Assembly (NCBI RefSeq): GCF_000759775.1
Contig: NZ_BBMY01000008.1
Coordinates: forward strand, 1-35,841
Direction of reading: 5' to 3'
Source of the DNA: Escherichia albertii NBRC 107761 = DSM 17582
GTDB lineage: Bacteria > Pseudomonadota > Gammaproteobacteria > Enterobacterales > Enterobacteriaceae
DNA: 35,841 nt
The translations under genes and the position numbers were made by a program. Every line of letters begins with the position of its first letter. Position 1 is the first letter of the stretch. The notes under the pieces were generated by a model that worked only from the letters and a program-made list of their open reading frames with translations, searched no databases and was not told the origin of the DNA. Shown piece by piece: positions 19,810 through 28,305 of the stretch.

Positions 19810-21519
19810 TTATTTCAGCGGCGAGTTTTTACGCTCAATGCTGTAGCGCTCGAGTTCTTTGTACGGCACCACTTTGCTCTTCTTCTTACGTACATCGACC
19901 ACGGTCATGCGGTCGGTACAGGAGTAGCAAGGGTCCAGGCTACCGATAATCAGCGGCGCATCGGAAACGGTGTTGCCACGCAGCATGTAGCGCAGGGTCG
20001 GCCAGTTCGCGTAGGTCGCGGCACGACAACGCCAGCGATACAGCTTCTGGTTGTCGCCGGTCATGCTCCAGTGGATATCATCGCCACGCGGCGCTTCGGC
20101 AAAGCCCAGCGCAAAACTGTGCGGAATGTAGGTAAAGCCTTCCACCATCAGCGGACCGCCCGGCAGGTTATCCAGACCGTAGTCGATCATGTTCAGCGCG
20201 GTATAGACTTCGTTGATACGCACTTTCAGGCGCGAAATGACGTCACAGCCCTGTTCGCTGTGAACTTCCATCGGCAGCAGGCCATAACCGACAAATGGGT
20301 GATCGGCGCGGGTATCGCGGGCGTGACCACTGGCGCGCACCATCGGGCCGACGTTACTGAAATCGCGGGCGATTTCCGGGTCCAGACGACCAATGCCAAC
20401 GGTGCGCTGTTCCATGTTCGGTGTGCTCAGCAGCACATCCACCAGCTCCTGCACTTCACGACGCATTTGCTGCGCCAGCTGGCGGGTCTGGATCATGTCA
20501 TCTTTCAGCAGATCGCGACGAATCCCGCCGATCAAGTTCAGACCGTAGGTTTTACGCGCACCGGTGAGGATCTCCGCCATTTTCATGGAGGTTTCACGCA
20601 CGCGGAAGAACTGCATAAAGCCGGAGTCAAAGCCAGTGAAGTGGCAGGCAAGGCCGAGGTTGAGCAGATGCGAGTGCAGGCGTTCCACCTCCAGCAGAAT
20701 GGCGCGGATCATCTGCGCGCGTTCTGGTACCTGAATCCCCATCGCGTTTTCCACCGAGGTGGTGTAAGCGGTGCTGTGGGCGAAGCCGCAGATCCCGCAC
20801 ACACGGTCGGAAAGGAAAGTCACTTCGTTGTAACCCATGCGGGTTTCCGCCAGTTTTTCCATGCCGCGATGGACATAGAACAGGCGGTAGTCGGCGTCGA
20901 TAATGTTTTCGCCATCGACGAACAGACGGAAATGGCCAGGTTCGTCAGAAGCGACGTGCAGCGGGCCAATCGGCACGACGTTGTTTTTCTTGTCACCCAG
21001 TTCGTTGATGAACTCGTAGGTTTCAGCATCGGTGGTCGGCGCCGGACGCTGACGATAATCCATGCTGTCTTTACGTAGCGGGTAGAGTTCATCCGGCCAG
21101 TCATCCGGCAGCACCAGACGGCGCTCATCCGGCAGCCCAACCGGAATCAAACCGTACATATCGCGCACTTCACGCTCGCCCCACACCGCCGCCGGAACAC
21201 GTGGCGTCACGGACGGATATTCTGGTTTATTGGCGTCAACTTCGACGCGAACAGTAATCCAACACTTGGTGCCCTTCTCCATCGACAGCACATAGTAAAC
21301 AGCGTAATGACCATTCAGTTTGCGTTCGTCGTTACCAAACAGCACCGACAGCCAGCCGCCCTGTTTGTAGTAGAGAAACTCCACCACTTCCGGCAGATAG
21401 TTCACTTTCACGGTCACGGTCAGCTGATCTTTGGTCTGCCAGGCGTGGTCCAGCACGACGCCCGGAAATGCCTCATTCAGCGCGGCGAGATAATGTTGAC
21501 CTAATTTTTCTTCAGACAT
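19810..21519 (-). CDS. hycE: formate hydrogenlyase large subunit (hydrogenase 3) HycE
   Basis: The catalytic NiFe subunit that reduces protons to hydrogen. It has 569 residues: an N-terminal NuoC-like part (about 1-170) fused to the NuoD-like catalytic part. Nickel ligands are RVCGICGFAHS (Cys near 241 and 244) and DPCYSCTDR near 529-537. The last 32 residues after that arginine (beginning MTVVDVRKKK) are the extension removed by HycI. I chose the ATG at 21519 (MSEEKLGQHY), the known N-terminus, over the one seven codons upstream. It lies between hycD and hycF and is almost identical to the K-12 protein. Confidence 0.97.
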   Translation of the reverse strand: MSEEKLGQHYLAALNEAFPGVVLDHAWQTKDQLTVTVKVNYLPEVVEFLYYKQGGWLSVLFGNDERKLNGHYAVYYVLSMEKGTKCWITVRVEVDANKPEYPSVTPRVPAAVWGEREVRDMYGLIPVGLPDERRLVLPDDWPDELYPLRKDSMDYRQRPAPTTDAETYEFINELGDKKNNVVPIGPLHVASDEPGHFRLFVDGENIIDADYRLFYVHRGMEKLAETRMGYNEVTFLSDRVCGICGFAHSTAYTTSVENAMGIQVPERAQMIRAILLEVERLHSHLLNLGLACHFTGFDSGFMQFFRVRETSMKMAEILTGARKTYGLNLIGGIRRDLLKDDMIQTRQLAQQMRREVQELVDVLLSTPNMEQRTVGIGRLDPEIARDFSNVGPMVRASGHARDTRADHPFVGYGLLPMEVHSEQGCDVISRLKVRINEVYTALNMIDYGLDNLPGGPLMVEGFTYIPHSFALGFAEAPRGDDIHWSMTGDNQKLYRWRCRAATYANWPTLRYMLRGNTVSDAPLIIGSLDPCYSCTDRMTVVDVRKKKSKVVPYKELERYSIERKNSPLK

Positions 21520-21536
21520 GCTCAAACTCTCTTTAA

Positions 21537-22460
21537 TCACGCCGCCAGCAAGGAGACGAACGCTAAAAATGCAAAGCCAAACCCGGCCCAGGTAATGCGC
21601 GGAGTAATATCAAGACGCAGACGGGCCATGCTGTTTTCGAACAGCGCGATAACCAGTACGCCGACCACCAGTTTGACGATGGCAATCACCAGCGCCAGCA
21701 GCAGTCCACCAGCAGTGAAGGTTTCCATTTGTCCCCACGGGATAAACACCCCGACGAACATCTGCAACACCACCAGCTGTTTCAGGCTGATACCCCATTT
21801 CATGACGCCAAAGCCGCTGCCGCTATATTCAGAGAGCGGACCTTCCTGCAACTCCTGCTCAGCTTCCGCCAGGTCGAACGGCAGTTTGCCCATTTCGATA
21901 AAGGTGGCGAATGCACAGGCACAAAGCGCCAGCACCAACGGGATGCTCTGGCTCAGAGGCCAGTGGTAAACGGTGTCGGTGATGTTGCTGATATTGGTGG
22001 AACCAGCAACCTGCGCGGCAACCCACAGGCCAAGCAGCAGCATCGGTTCGACCAGCACGCCCAGCATCGCTTCACGGCTCGCGCCGATAGCGGTAAACGG
22101 GCTACCGGTATCCAGACCGGAAATAGCAAAGAAGAAACGCGCAATGGCGAAGAGATACAGTAAGGTGATCAAATCACCCAGTTGCGGCAGCGGAGAACCG
22201 ACGGTCACCACCGGCAGCGCAGTAGCGATAGTCAGCATGACGCCCACCATCACATACGGCGTCAGGCGGAACACCCAGCCGGAAGCATCCGGGCCAACGC
22301 TCTGGCGGCCCAGCAGTTTGATAATGTCGCGATACTCCTGCAACACGCCCGGCCCGCGACGGTTATGCAGACGGGCACGCGCCACACGGGTAATACCGGA
22401 GAGCAGCGGCGCAACGGCAAATAACACCAGCGCCTGAATTAACGGATATAGAACACTCAT
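21537..22460 (-). CDS. hycD: formate hydrogenlyase membrane subunit HycD
   Basis: NuoH-like integral membrane protein that anchors the soluble arm to the inner membrane. It has 307 residues and about eight hydrophobic helices. Conserved segments include RARLHNRRGPGVLQEYRDI near 28-46 and the acidic loop LPFDLAEAEQELQEGPLSEYSG near 193-214, which in NuoH contacts the quinone site. It lies two bases downstream of hycC and is followed closely by hycE. Confidence 0.95.
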   Translation of the reverse strand: MSVLYPLIQALVLFAVAPLLSGITRVARARLHNRRGPGVLQEYRDIIKLLGRQSVGPDASGWVFRLTPYVMVGVMLTIATALPVVTVGSPLPQLGDLITLLYLFAIARFFFAISGLDTGSPFTAIGASREAMLGVLVEPMLLLGLWVAAQVAGSTNISNITDTVYHWPLSQSIPLVLALCACAFATFIEMGKLPFDLAEAEQELQEGPLSEYSGSGFGVMKWGISLKQLVVLQMFVGVFIPWGQMETFTAGGLLLALVIAIVKLVVGVLVIALFENSMARLRLDITPRITWAGFGFAFLAFVSLLAA

Positions 22461-22462
22461 TC

Positions 22463-24289
22463 TCAGGCTCCTCGTGAAACAATAATCACCACCAGTACCG
22501 CCAGTTCAACCAGCGCCATCCGGCGGAACAGCAACGCACTCCCCTCGCACTGCCAGCCCGGTACCAGCGACACCGGATTCAGCCATTTGCGCAATTTCAG
22601 CACCGGAGCAAAAGCCTGTTTCACCGGCATGGCAAAGCCATGAGCGGTAATCACCATTGATTTTTCGTGGTCATAGCCGCACACCCAGGCCGCACCGCGG
22701 GAACGCGACGGCAGACGGTCGCCTTTGCAAATCGCCATAATGATGAATGGCAGCAGCGGGCAGGCAATCAGCAGCAGCGTGATCATCGGTTGAGAAACGG
22801 TGGTGTTAGCAGGTTCCAGTGGCAGAGGCACCGCAGCCGACAGCATCGGCAGCAACCACGGCGCAGCGACACCGCCAATCACACAGCAAATCGCCAACGC
22901 CACTACGCTGACGCTCATCAGGAACGGCGCACAAGTTGCGTTTTCTGCTTCTTTGGTACGCGGCGCGCCAAGGAAAGTGACGCCATAAACTTTCGCCATA
23001 CACATCACCGCCAGCGCCCCGGTAATTGCCAGACCCACGGCGAGCAGCGGCCCGAACAGACGAGCAACGAATGCCCCGCTATTGCTCATTTTGAAGAAGG
23101 ACTGGTAGATAACCCATTCCCCGGCAAAACCGTTCAGCGGCGGCAGCGCAGCCATTGCCATCAGCCCGACTAACATGGCGATGGAGATAACCGGCATTTT
23201 CTTACCAATGCCACCGAGTTTTTCGATATCGCGATGACCGGTACGGAACCAGACGCTGCCCGCGCCAAGGAACAGCACGCTTTTGAACAGGCTATGGTTA
23301 AGCAGATGGTACAGACCACCGACCAGGCCAAGAGCAATCAGCGCCGGTTGTTCGAGCGCGATACCCGTTACGCCAGCACCCAGCCCCAGCAGGATGATGC
23401 CAATATTTTCCAGGGTGTGGTAAGCCAGCAGACGCTGGATGTTGTGTTCCATCAGCGCATACAGGCCGCCGACGAATGCGGTGATCATACCGAGCACCAG
23501 CAGCGCAATTCCCCACCACAGCGGCGCGTTACCGCCCAGCAGCGACAGGGTTAAAATGCCCAGCAGGCCAATTTTCATCACCACCGTGGAAAACAGGGCA
23601 GCGGCTGGCGCAGAGGCGTTGGCATGAGCCTGCGGCACCCAACCGTGCAGCGGGATAATCCCGGCCAGCAAGCCGAAGCCAATCACGCCGAGCAGCCAGA
23701 TATCGGAACCGAGCGGCAGTTGCTGCACACGCATATCCAGCAGGCGCAGATCCAGCGTGCCGTAACGCTGCCAGACCAGCCAGCAGGCAATCGCCAACAG
23801 CAACGTGCCAAGACGTCCCAGTGCAAACCACAGCTTTCCCTCTTTGCTGTTGCTGGTGAGGAACACCGCGCACAGGGCCATAATTTCTGCCATTACCACG
23901 AACATACCCAGGTTGCTGGCGATAACGGCGCACACGGCGGCAGCCATCAACATATTGATCTGCAAGCCGTTGCATTTCACCTGCGCGTGGCGATGCCAGT
24001 CAATGTTGTAGAGGCTGACAAACAGACCGCACAGGCCGAGCGTAATCAGCCAAATCGCGTTAAGCGGAGAGATTTGAATATCGAAACTCACCAGCGAAAG
24101 CGCGCCGCTCACGCCAACCGCGCCAGTCAGCACGGTAACACCCGCGGCAGCCGTGTACAGGCTACCGACAGCGCCGCCAATCCCGGCAATCCAGCCGCTC
24201 AGCGCCTTATGAAACGAAAAGAGAAATGCCAGAACAGCGGCGGCGGCAAACCACGCAACGCCGCTATTGATCAGGGAAATTGCGCTCAT
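22463..24289 (-). CDS. hycC: formate hydrogenlyase membrane subunit HycC
   Basis: Antiporter-like membrane subunit related to NuoL/NuoM/NuoN and to Mrp antiporters. It has 608 residues and roughly 14-16 hydrophobic helices. The conserved proton-antiporter core contains LLGVIGFGLLAGIIPLHGWVPQAHANASAPAAALFST and LMEHNIQRLLAYHTLENIGI, with the lysine and histidine residues of the family. Whether it pumps ions in formate hydrogenlyase is debated. It overlaps hycB by four bases. Confidence 0.95.
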   Translation of the reverse strand: MSAISLINSGVAWFAAAAVLAFLFSFHKALSGWIAGIGGAVGSLYTAAAGVTVLTGAVGVSGALSLVSFDIQISPLNAIWLITLGLCGLFVSLYNIDWHRHAQVKCNGLQINMLMAAAVCAVIASNLGMFVVMAEIMALCAVFLTSNSKEGKLWFALGRLGTLLLAIACWLVWQRYGTLDLRLLDMRVQQLPLGSDIWLLGVIGFGLLAGIIPLHGWVPQAHANASAPAAALFSTVVMKIGLLGILTLSLLGGNAPLWWGIALLVLGMITAFVGGLYALMEHNIQRLLAYHTLENIGIILLGLGAGVTGIALEQPALIALGLVGGLYHLLNHSLFKSVLFLGAGSVWFRTGHRDIEKLGGIGKKMPVISIAMLVGLMAMAALPPLNGFAGEWVIYQSFFKMSNSGAFVARLFGPLLAVGLAITGALAVMCMAKVYGVTFLGAPRTKEAENATCAPFLMSVSVVALAICCVIGGVAAPWLLPMLSAAVPLPLEPANTTVSQPMITLLLIACPLLPFIIMAICKGDRLPSRSRGAAWVCGYDHEKSMVITAHGFAMPVKQAFAPVLKLRKWLNPVSLVPGWQCEGSALLFRRMALVELAVLVVIIVSRGA

Positions 24290-24897
24290 TTAGCCTCTCC
24301 ACTTTGAGCCTGCTGAAACAAGGTGAGATCGCCAAAATCGGTGTTAAAGGTCAGCTCACGCTTACGCTTGCTGACGCGGGCGATATCGGTGTTATCCACC
24401 AGATGCAGGGCTTTGGTTGGGCACATCCGCACGCAGGCCGGACCTTGCTCATCGAAATAGCAGAGATCGCATTTGACGGCGATAGCGCGAATACCCGGCA
24501 CCCAGTCAAGTAGCGTGCTGACACGCGCCGGAGCAGGCGGTGCTGGTGGCGCTTTCGGGGTATTAGCATTAGCCGGAATATCCAGCGGACGGCTACCGGA
24601 AAACTCAATGGCGCCAAACGGGCAGGCGATGCCGCACAGTTTGCAGCTTACACACAGGCTTTCATTTAGCTGCACTGCGCCATTAACGCGAGTAATCGCG
24701 TTAACCGGGCAGACCACCGCACAGGGCGCATCTTCACAGTGGTGACAGAGCTGCGGCGCAGATTCTTTATCATTCAGCATCACTCGCAGGCGCGGCATTG
24801 ATTGCAGGCCGTGCTGGCGATGCGTCTCTGAACAGGCGGCCTCACAGGTGTGGCAGCCGATACAGAGCGTGGAGTCAGCAATTACAAAACGATTCAC
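24286..24897 (-). CDS. hycB: formate hydrogenlyase iron-sulfur subunit HycB
   Basis: Receives electrons from formate dehydrogenase H (FdhF) and passes them to HycF/HycG. It has 203 residues and four predicted [4Fe-4S] clusters: CIGCHTCEAACSETH (near 12-22), CHHCEDAPCAVVCP (near 52-65), CVSCKLCGIACP (near 82-93) and CDLCYFDEQGPACVRMCP (near 141-158). An alanine/proline linker (APPAPPAPA, near 123-131) separates the last two groups. It is homologous to HydN. A 124-base gap with an FhlA box separates it from hycA. Confidence 0.95.
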   Translation of the reverse strand: MNRFVIADSTLCIGCHTCEAACSETHRQHGLQSMPRLRVMLNDKESAPQLCHHCEDAPCAVVCPVNAITRVNGAVQLNESLCVSCKLCGIACPFGAIEFSGSRPLDIPANANTPKAPPAPPAPARVSTLLDWVPGIRAIAVKCDLCYFDEQGPACVRMCPTKALHLVDNTDIARVSKRKRELTFNTDFGDLTLFQQAQSGEAK

Positions 24898-24916
24898 CAG
24901 GCATTCCTCAGGTGAT

Positions 24917-24971
24917 TGTCATTTTTGACGAAAACATGCCGATGAAATGTCATTTTCGACACTCATCGACA
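24917..24971. promoter_or_regulatory. FhlA box between hycA and hycB
   Basis: Two elements: TGTCATTTTTGACGA (24917-24931) and TGTCATTTTCGACACTCATC with GACA following (24948-24971). The second is nearly the same as the hyp box at 25601-25622, differing by short insertions. FhlA binding in the hycA-hycB gap has been reported for E. coli; it lies downstream of the hycA promoter. Confidence 0.75.
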
Positions 24972-25021
24972 CGCCCATCCCCAAACAGGCATAACGCCTG
25001 CAAAACGGGCAAAGCCTCAGT

Positions 25022-25483
25022 TCATGCAGCCGGGCTTTGTCCCTTTACCAGTTGGCTTAAATTCACCGGCGTATTGTTTTCAATGGCGGTGTATAAGCTG
25101 TCGTAAACGCCAGCGATTTTTTCGAGATAGTGTTCCAGCACTTTCTCGCGATTGCGGATGTCGACCTTGTCATCAATCATGCCGTCAATGCTCAACTGCG
25201 CCTGCGCAATCAGCTGTTTGTCTCCTCCCTCTTTCGCTTCGACGTAGTACTCAATGGTGTGGCTGTTAAAGCCATCCGCCAGGGTGACGTAAATGCGAAA
25301 ATGTTCAAAAAGGACGAAACAGAGTTCTTTGTCTGGCGCGCAGCTCATGGCATGGTGCAGACGCGCTTTCGATAACGTGATCCCCTGAACCAGCGAATTG
25401 CAGTAGATATGCCACTGGTCCTGTAGGCGACGATGCCGCTGTGCGATGTAATCGGCTTTCTCGCTTATTTCCCAAATAGTCAT
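25022..25483 (-). CDS. hycA: formate hydrogenlyase regulatory protein HycA
   Basis: Counteracts FhlA and lowers expression of the formate regulon; the mechanism is not firmly established, and direct interaction with FhlA is the usual model. It has 153 residues, mostly hydrophilic, with no DNA-binding or cofactor motif visible. It begins MTIWEISEKADYI and ends QLVKGQSPAA. It shows a few more substitutions against K-12 (as recalled) than the hydrogenase subunits do. It is the first gene of the hyc operon, transcribed from the sigma-54 promoter at 25520-25535. Confidence 0.94.
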   Translation of the reverse strand: MTIWEISEKADYIAQRHRRLQDQWHIYCNSLVQGITLSKARLHHAMSCAPDKELCFVLFEHFRIYVTLADGFNSHTIEYYVEAKEGGDKQLIAQAQLSIDGMIDDKVDIRNREKVLEHYLEKIAGVYDSLYTAIENNTPVNLSQLVKGQSPAA

Positions 25484-25519
25484 TGTCAGGTTACCCGTTT
25501 AACAGAGATGCCAGCTTTA

Positions 25520-25535
25520 AGCATTTTCTGTGCCA
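25520..25535 (-). promoter_or_regulatory. sigma-54 promoter of the hyc operon
   Basis: On the minus strand: TGGCAC-N5-ATGCT, with GG and GC correctly spaced. It lies 36 bases before the hycA start codon. Activation would come from FhlA bound at the divergent region around 25601-25622. Confidence 0.88.
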
Positions 25536-25600
25536 ACTTTTAATTTATTGTTATTTATGTATTTTTTATTAATAAGTCGAATTTCGTCGCCGTGACGACG

Positions 25601-25622
25601 TGTCATTTCGACATCATCGACA
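25601..25622. promoter_or_regulatory. FhlA upstream box of hyp (and hyc)
   Basis: TGTCATTTCGACATCATCGA followed by CA, preceded by a related CGTGACGACG (25591-25600). It lies about 65 bases upstream of the hyc -24/-12 element and 27 bases upstream of the hyp one. A single cluster may therefore serve both divergent promoters, although a separate hyc site may lie in the A/T-rich part (25540-25590). Confidence 0.72.
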
Positions 25623-25648
25623 TTATTCACCGCAGGGATAATCAACAC

Positions 25649-25664
25649 TGGCACAGTTATTGCT
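25649..25664 (+). promoter_or_regulatory. sigma-54 promoter of hypABCDE-fhlA
   Basis: TGGCAC-N5-TTGCT, an almost perfect -24/-12 element, 30 bases before the hypA start. It faces away from the hyc promoter in the 211-base divergent region. Confidence 0.9.
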
Positions 25665-25694
25665 TGTAACGGGCAATAGTTAATGGGAGGCGAT

Positions 25695-26045
25695 ATGCAC
25701 GAAATAACCCTCTGCCAACGGGCACTGGAATTGATCGAACAGCAGGCCGCAAAACACGGTGCAAAACGCGTAACTGGGGTCTGGCTCAAAATTGGCGCAT
25801 TTTCTTGCGTCGAAACCAGCTCTCTTGCCTTTTGTTTTGATCTGGTTTGCCGCGACAGCGTGGCGGAAGGTTGTAAACTGCACCTCGAAGAACAAGAGGC
25901 CGAGTGTTGGTGTGAAACATGCCAACAGTATGTGACGCTACTGACCCAACGCGTCCGCCGCTGCCCACAGTGCCATGGCGACATGTTGCGCATTGTGGCA
26001 GACGACGGTTTACAGATTCGGCGGATAGAAATAGACCAGGAGTGA
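25695..26045 (+). CDS. hypA: hydrogenase nickel incorporation protein HypA
   Basis: Nickel chaperone that works with HypB to load nickel into hydrogenase 3; HybF does this for hydrogenases 1 and 2. It has 116 residues. The N-terminal MHEITLC provides the nickel-binding Met-His-Glu, and the zinc site is CWCETC...CPQC near 73-93. I chose the ATG at 25695, preceded by GGGAGG, over an ATG four codons upstream because His2 must follow the initiator methionine. It is the first gene of the hyp operon. Confidence 0.95.
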   Translation: MHEITLCQRALELIEQQAAKHGAKRVTGVWLKIGAFSCVETSSLAFCFDLVCRDSVAEGCKLHLEEQEAECWCETCQQYVTLLTQRVRRCPQCHGDMLRIVADDGLQIRRIEIDQE

Positions 26046-26048
26046 GCG

Positions 26049-26921
26049 ATGTGTACAACATGTGGTTGCGGTGAAGGCAACCTGTATATCGAGGGTGATG
26101 AACATAACCCTCATTCCGCGTTTCGTAGCGCGCCATTTGCCCCGGCGGCACGCCCGAAAATGAAAATCACCGGTATTAAAGCGCCTGAATTTACCCCCAG
26201 CCAGACCGAAGAAGGAGACCTGCATTATGGTCACGGCGAAGCGGGCACTCACGCGCCGGGCATGAGCCAGCGTCGGATGCTGGAAGTAGAAATTGATGTG
26301 CTGGACAAAAATAACCGTCTGGCAGAACGCAACCGCGCGCGCTTTGCAGCCCGCAAGCAGCTGGTGCTCAACCTGGTTTCCAGCCCTGGTTCCGGTAAAA
26401 CTACCCTGCTGACGGAAACCTTAATGCGCCTGAAAGACAGCGTTCCGTGCGCAGTTATTGAAGGTGACCAGCAAACTGTGAACGATGCCGCACGCATTCG
26501 CGCTACCGGCACGCCAGCGATTCAGGTGAATACCGGTAAAGGTTGCCATCTTGACGCACAGATGATCGCCGATGCCGCACCGCGCCTGCCACTGGACAAT
26601 AACGGTATTCTGTTTATCGAAAACGTCGGCAACCTCGTATGCCCGGCCAGCTTCGATCTGGGTGAAAAACACAAAGTCGCCGTACTTTCTGTCACCGAAG
26701 GCGAAGATAAACCGCTGAAATATCCGCATATGTTCGCCGCCGCCTCGCTGATGCTGCTCAACAAAGTCGACCTGCTGCCGTATCTCAATTTCGACGTTGA
26801 GAAGTGCATCGCCTGCGCCCGCGAAGTCAATCCAGAAATTGAAATCATCCTGATTTCCGCCACCAGCGGCGAAGGGATGGATCAGTGGCTGAACTGGCTG
26901 GAGGCACAGCGATGTGCATAG
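26049..26921 (+). CDS. hypB: hydrogenase nickel incorporation GTPase HypB
   Basis: GTPase that delivers nickel to the hydrogenase large subunit. It has 290 residues. The N-terminal [10 protein letters not shown] is the high-affinity nickel site (Cys 2, 5, 7). The P-loop [11 protein letters not shown] lies near 115-125. The G-domain metal site is in GKGCHLDA (near 163-170) and [12 protein letters not shown] (near 195-206), and the NKVD guanine motif lies near 238-241. The gene lies three bases after hypA and overlaps hypC. Confidence 0.96.
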   Translation: MCTTCGCGEGNLYIEGDEHNPHSAFRSAPFAPAARPKMKITGIKAPEFTPSQTEEGDLHYGHGEAGTHAPGMSQRRMLEVEIDVLDKNNRLAERNRARFAARKQLVLNLVSSPGSGKTTLLTETLMRLKDSVPCAVIEGDQQTVNDAARIRATGTPAIQVNTGKGCHLDAQMIADAAPRLPLDNNGILFIENVGNLVCPASFDLGEKHKVAVLSVTEGEDKPLKYPHMFAAASLMLLNKVDLLPYLNFDVEKCIACAREVNPEIEIILISATSGEGMDQWLNWLEAQRCA

Positions 26922-27184
26922 GCGTTCCCGGCCAGATCCGCGCTATTGACGGCAATCTGGCGAAAGTCGACGTCTGCGGCATTCAGCGCGATGTCGATTT
27001 AACGTTGGTCGGCAGTTGCGATGAAAACGGTCAACCGCGCGTGGGTCAGTGGGTATTGGTTCATGTTGGCTTTGCCATGAGCGTAATTAATGAAGCCGAA
27101 GCGCGCGACACTCTCGACGCCTTACAAAATATGTTTGACGTTGAGCCGGATGTCGGCGCGCTGTTGTATGGCGAGGAAAAATAA
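26912..27184 (+). CDS. hypC: hydrogenase maturation chaperone HypC
   Basis: Small chaperone that carries the Fe(CN)2CO unit with HypD and transfers it to HycE. It has 90 residues. The N-terminal MCIGVPGQI holds the essential Cys2. The ATG at 26912 must be the start; a GTG-like extension upstream would mask Cys2. It overlaps the hypB 3' end by ten bases and hypD by one. Confidence 0.95.
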   Translation: MCIGVPGQIRAIDGNLAKVDVCGIQRDVDLTLVGSCDENGQPRVGQWVLVHVGFAMSVINEAEARDTLDALQNMFDVEPDVGALLYGEEK

Positions 27185-28305
27185 TGCGTTTTGTTGATGA
27201 ATATCGCGCCCCGGAACAGGTGATGCAGTTAATTGAGCATCTGCGCGAACGAGCTTCACATCTCTCTTACACCGCCGAACTTCCTCTGCGGATTATGGAA
27301 GTGTGCGGCGGTCATACGCACGCCATCTTTAAATTCGGCCTCGATCAGTTGCTGCCGGAAAACGTCGAGTTTATCCACGGTCCGGGTTGCCCGGTGTGCG
27401 TGCTGCCGATGGGCAGAATCGATACCTGCGTGGAGATTGCCAGCCATCCTGAAGTTATCTTCTGTACCTTTGGCGACGCCATGCGCGTACCGGGAAAACA
27501 GGGTTCGCTGTTGCAGGCAAAAGCGCGCGGCGCCGATGTGCGCATCGTCTACTCGCCAATGGATGCGTTGAAACTGGCGCAGGAGAATCCAGCCCGCAAA
27601 GTGGTGTTCTTCGGCTTAGGTTTTGAAACCACCATGCCGACCACGGCCATCACACTGCAACAGGCGAAAGCGCGCGATGTGCAGAATTTTTACTTCTTCT
27701 GCCAGCACATTACGCTTATCCCGACGCTGCGCAGTTTGCTGGAACAGCCAGATAACGGTATCGATGCATTTCTGGCCCCCGGTCACGTCAGTATGGTGAT
27801 CGGCACCGATGCCTATAATTTTATCGCCAGCGATTTTCATCGTCCTCTGGTGGTCGCTGGTTTCGAACCGCTTGATCTACTGCAAGGCGTGGTGATGCTG
27901 GTAGAGCAGAAAATAGCGGACCACAGCAAGGTAGAGAATCAGTACCGCCGGGTGGTACCGGATGCGGGTAATCTGCAGGCGCAACAGGCGATTGCCGATG
28001 TGTTCTGCGTCAACGGCGACAGTGAATGGCGCGGCCTTGGCGTCATTGAATCTTCTGGCGTGCACTTAACACCAGACTATCAGCGATTCGATGCTGAAGC
28101 GCATTTCCGCCCGGCGCCGCAGCAGGTTTGTGATGACCCACGCGCACGTTGTGGCGAAGTGTTGACGGGCAAATGTAAGCCGCATCAATGCCCGTTGTTT
28201 GGTAATACCTGTAATCCTCAAACCGCGTTCGGTGCACTGATGGTCTCTTCTGAAGGAGCGTGCGCTGCGTGGTATCAGTATCGTCAGCAGGAGAGTGAAG
28301 CGTGA
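27184..28305 (+). CDS. hypD: hydrogenase maturation iron-sulfur protein HypD
   Basis: Scaffold on which the Fe(CN)2CO group is assembled with HypC and HypE. It has 373 residues with one [4Fe-4S] cluster. Key segments are MEVCGGHTHAIFKFG (Cys near 41), HGPGCPVCVLP near 66-76 and FGLGFETTMPTTA near 141-153. The C-terminal cysteine group C-GEVLTGKCKPHQCPLFGNTC (near 323-345) binds the cluster. It overlaps hypE by four bases. Confidence 0.96.
   Translation: MRFVDEYRAPEQVMQLIEHLRERASHLSYTAELPLRIMEVCGGHTHAIFKFGLDQLLPENVEFIHGPGCPVCVLPMGRIDTCVEIASHPEVIFCTFGDAMRVPGKQGSLLQAKARGADVRIVYSPMDALKLAQENPARKVVFFGLGFETTMPTTAITLQQAKARDVQNFYFFCQHITLIPTLRSLLEQPDNGIDAFLAPGHVSMVIGTDAYNFIASDFHRPLVVAGFEPLDLLQGVVMLVEQKIADHSKVENQYRRVVPDAGNLQAQQAIADVFCVNGDSEWRGLGVIESSGVHLTPDYQRFDAEAHFRPAPQQVCDDPRARCGEVLTGKCKPHQCPLFGNTCNPQTAFGALMVSSEGACAAWYQYRQQESEA

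Noticed and set aside
20071-21078. A 335-codon open frame opposite hycE, and a similar one opposite hypF and hycC
   Set aside because: Antisense shadows of strongly conserved genes, with low-complexity His/Gln-rich products and no ribosome site in a gene-free context.
25540-25590. IHF site in the hyc-hyp divergent region
   Set aside because: IHF is known to help at this locus in E. coli and the tract is A/T-rich, but I could not find a clear WATCAANNNNTTR match, so no site is called.
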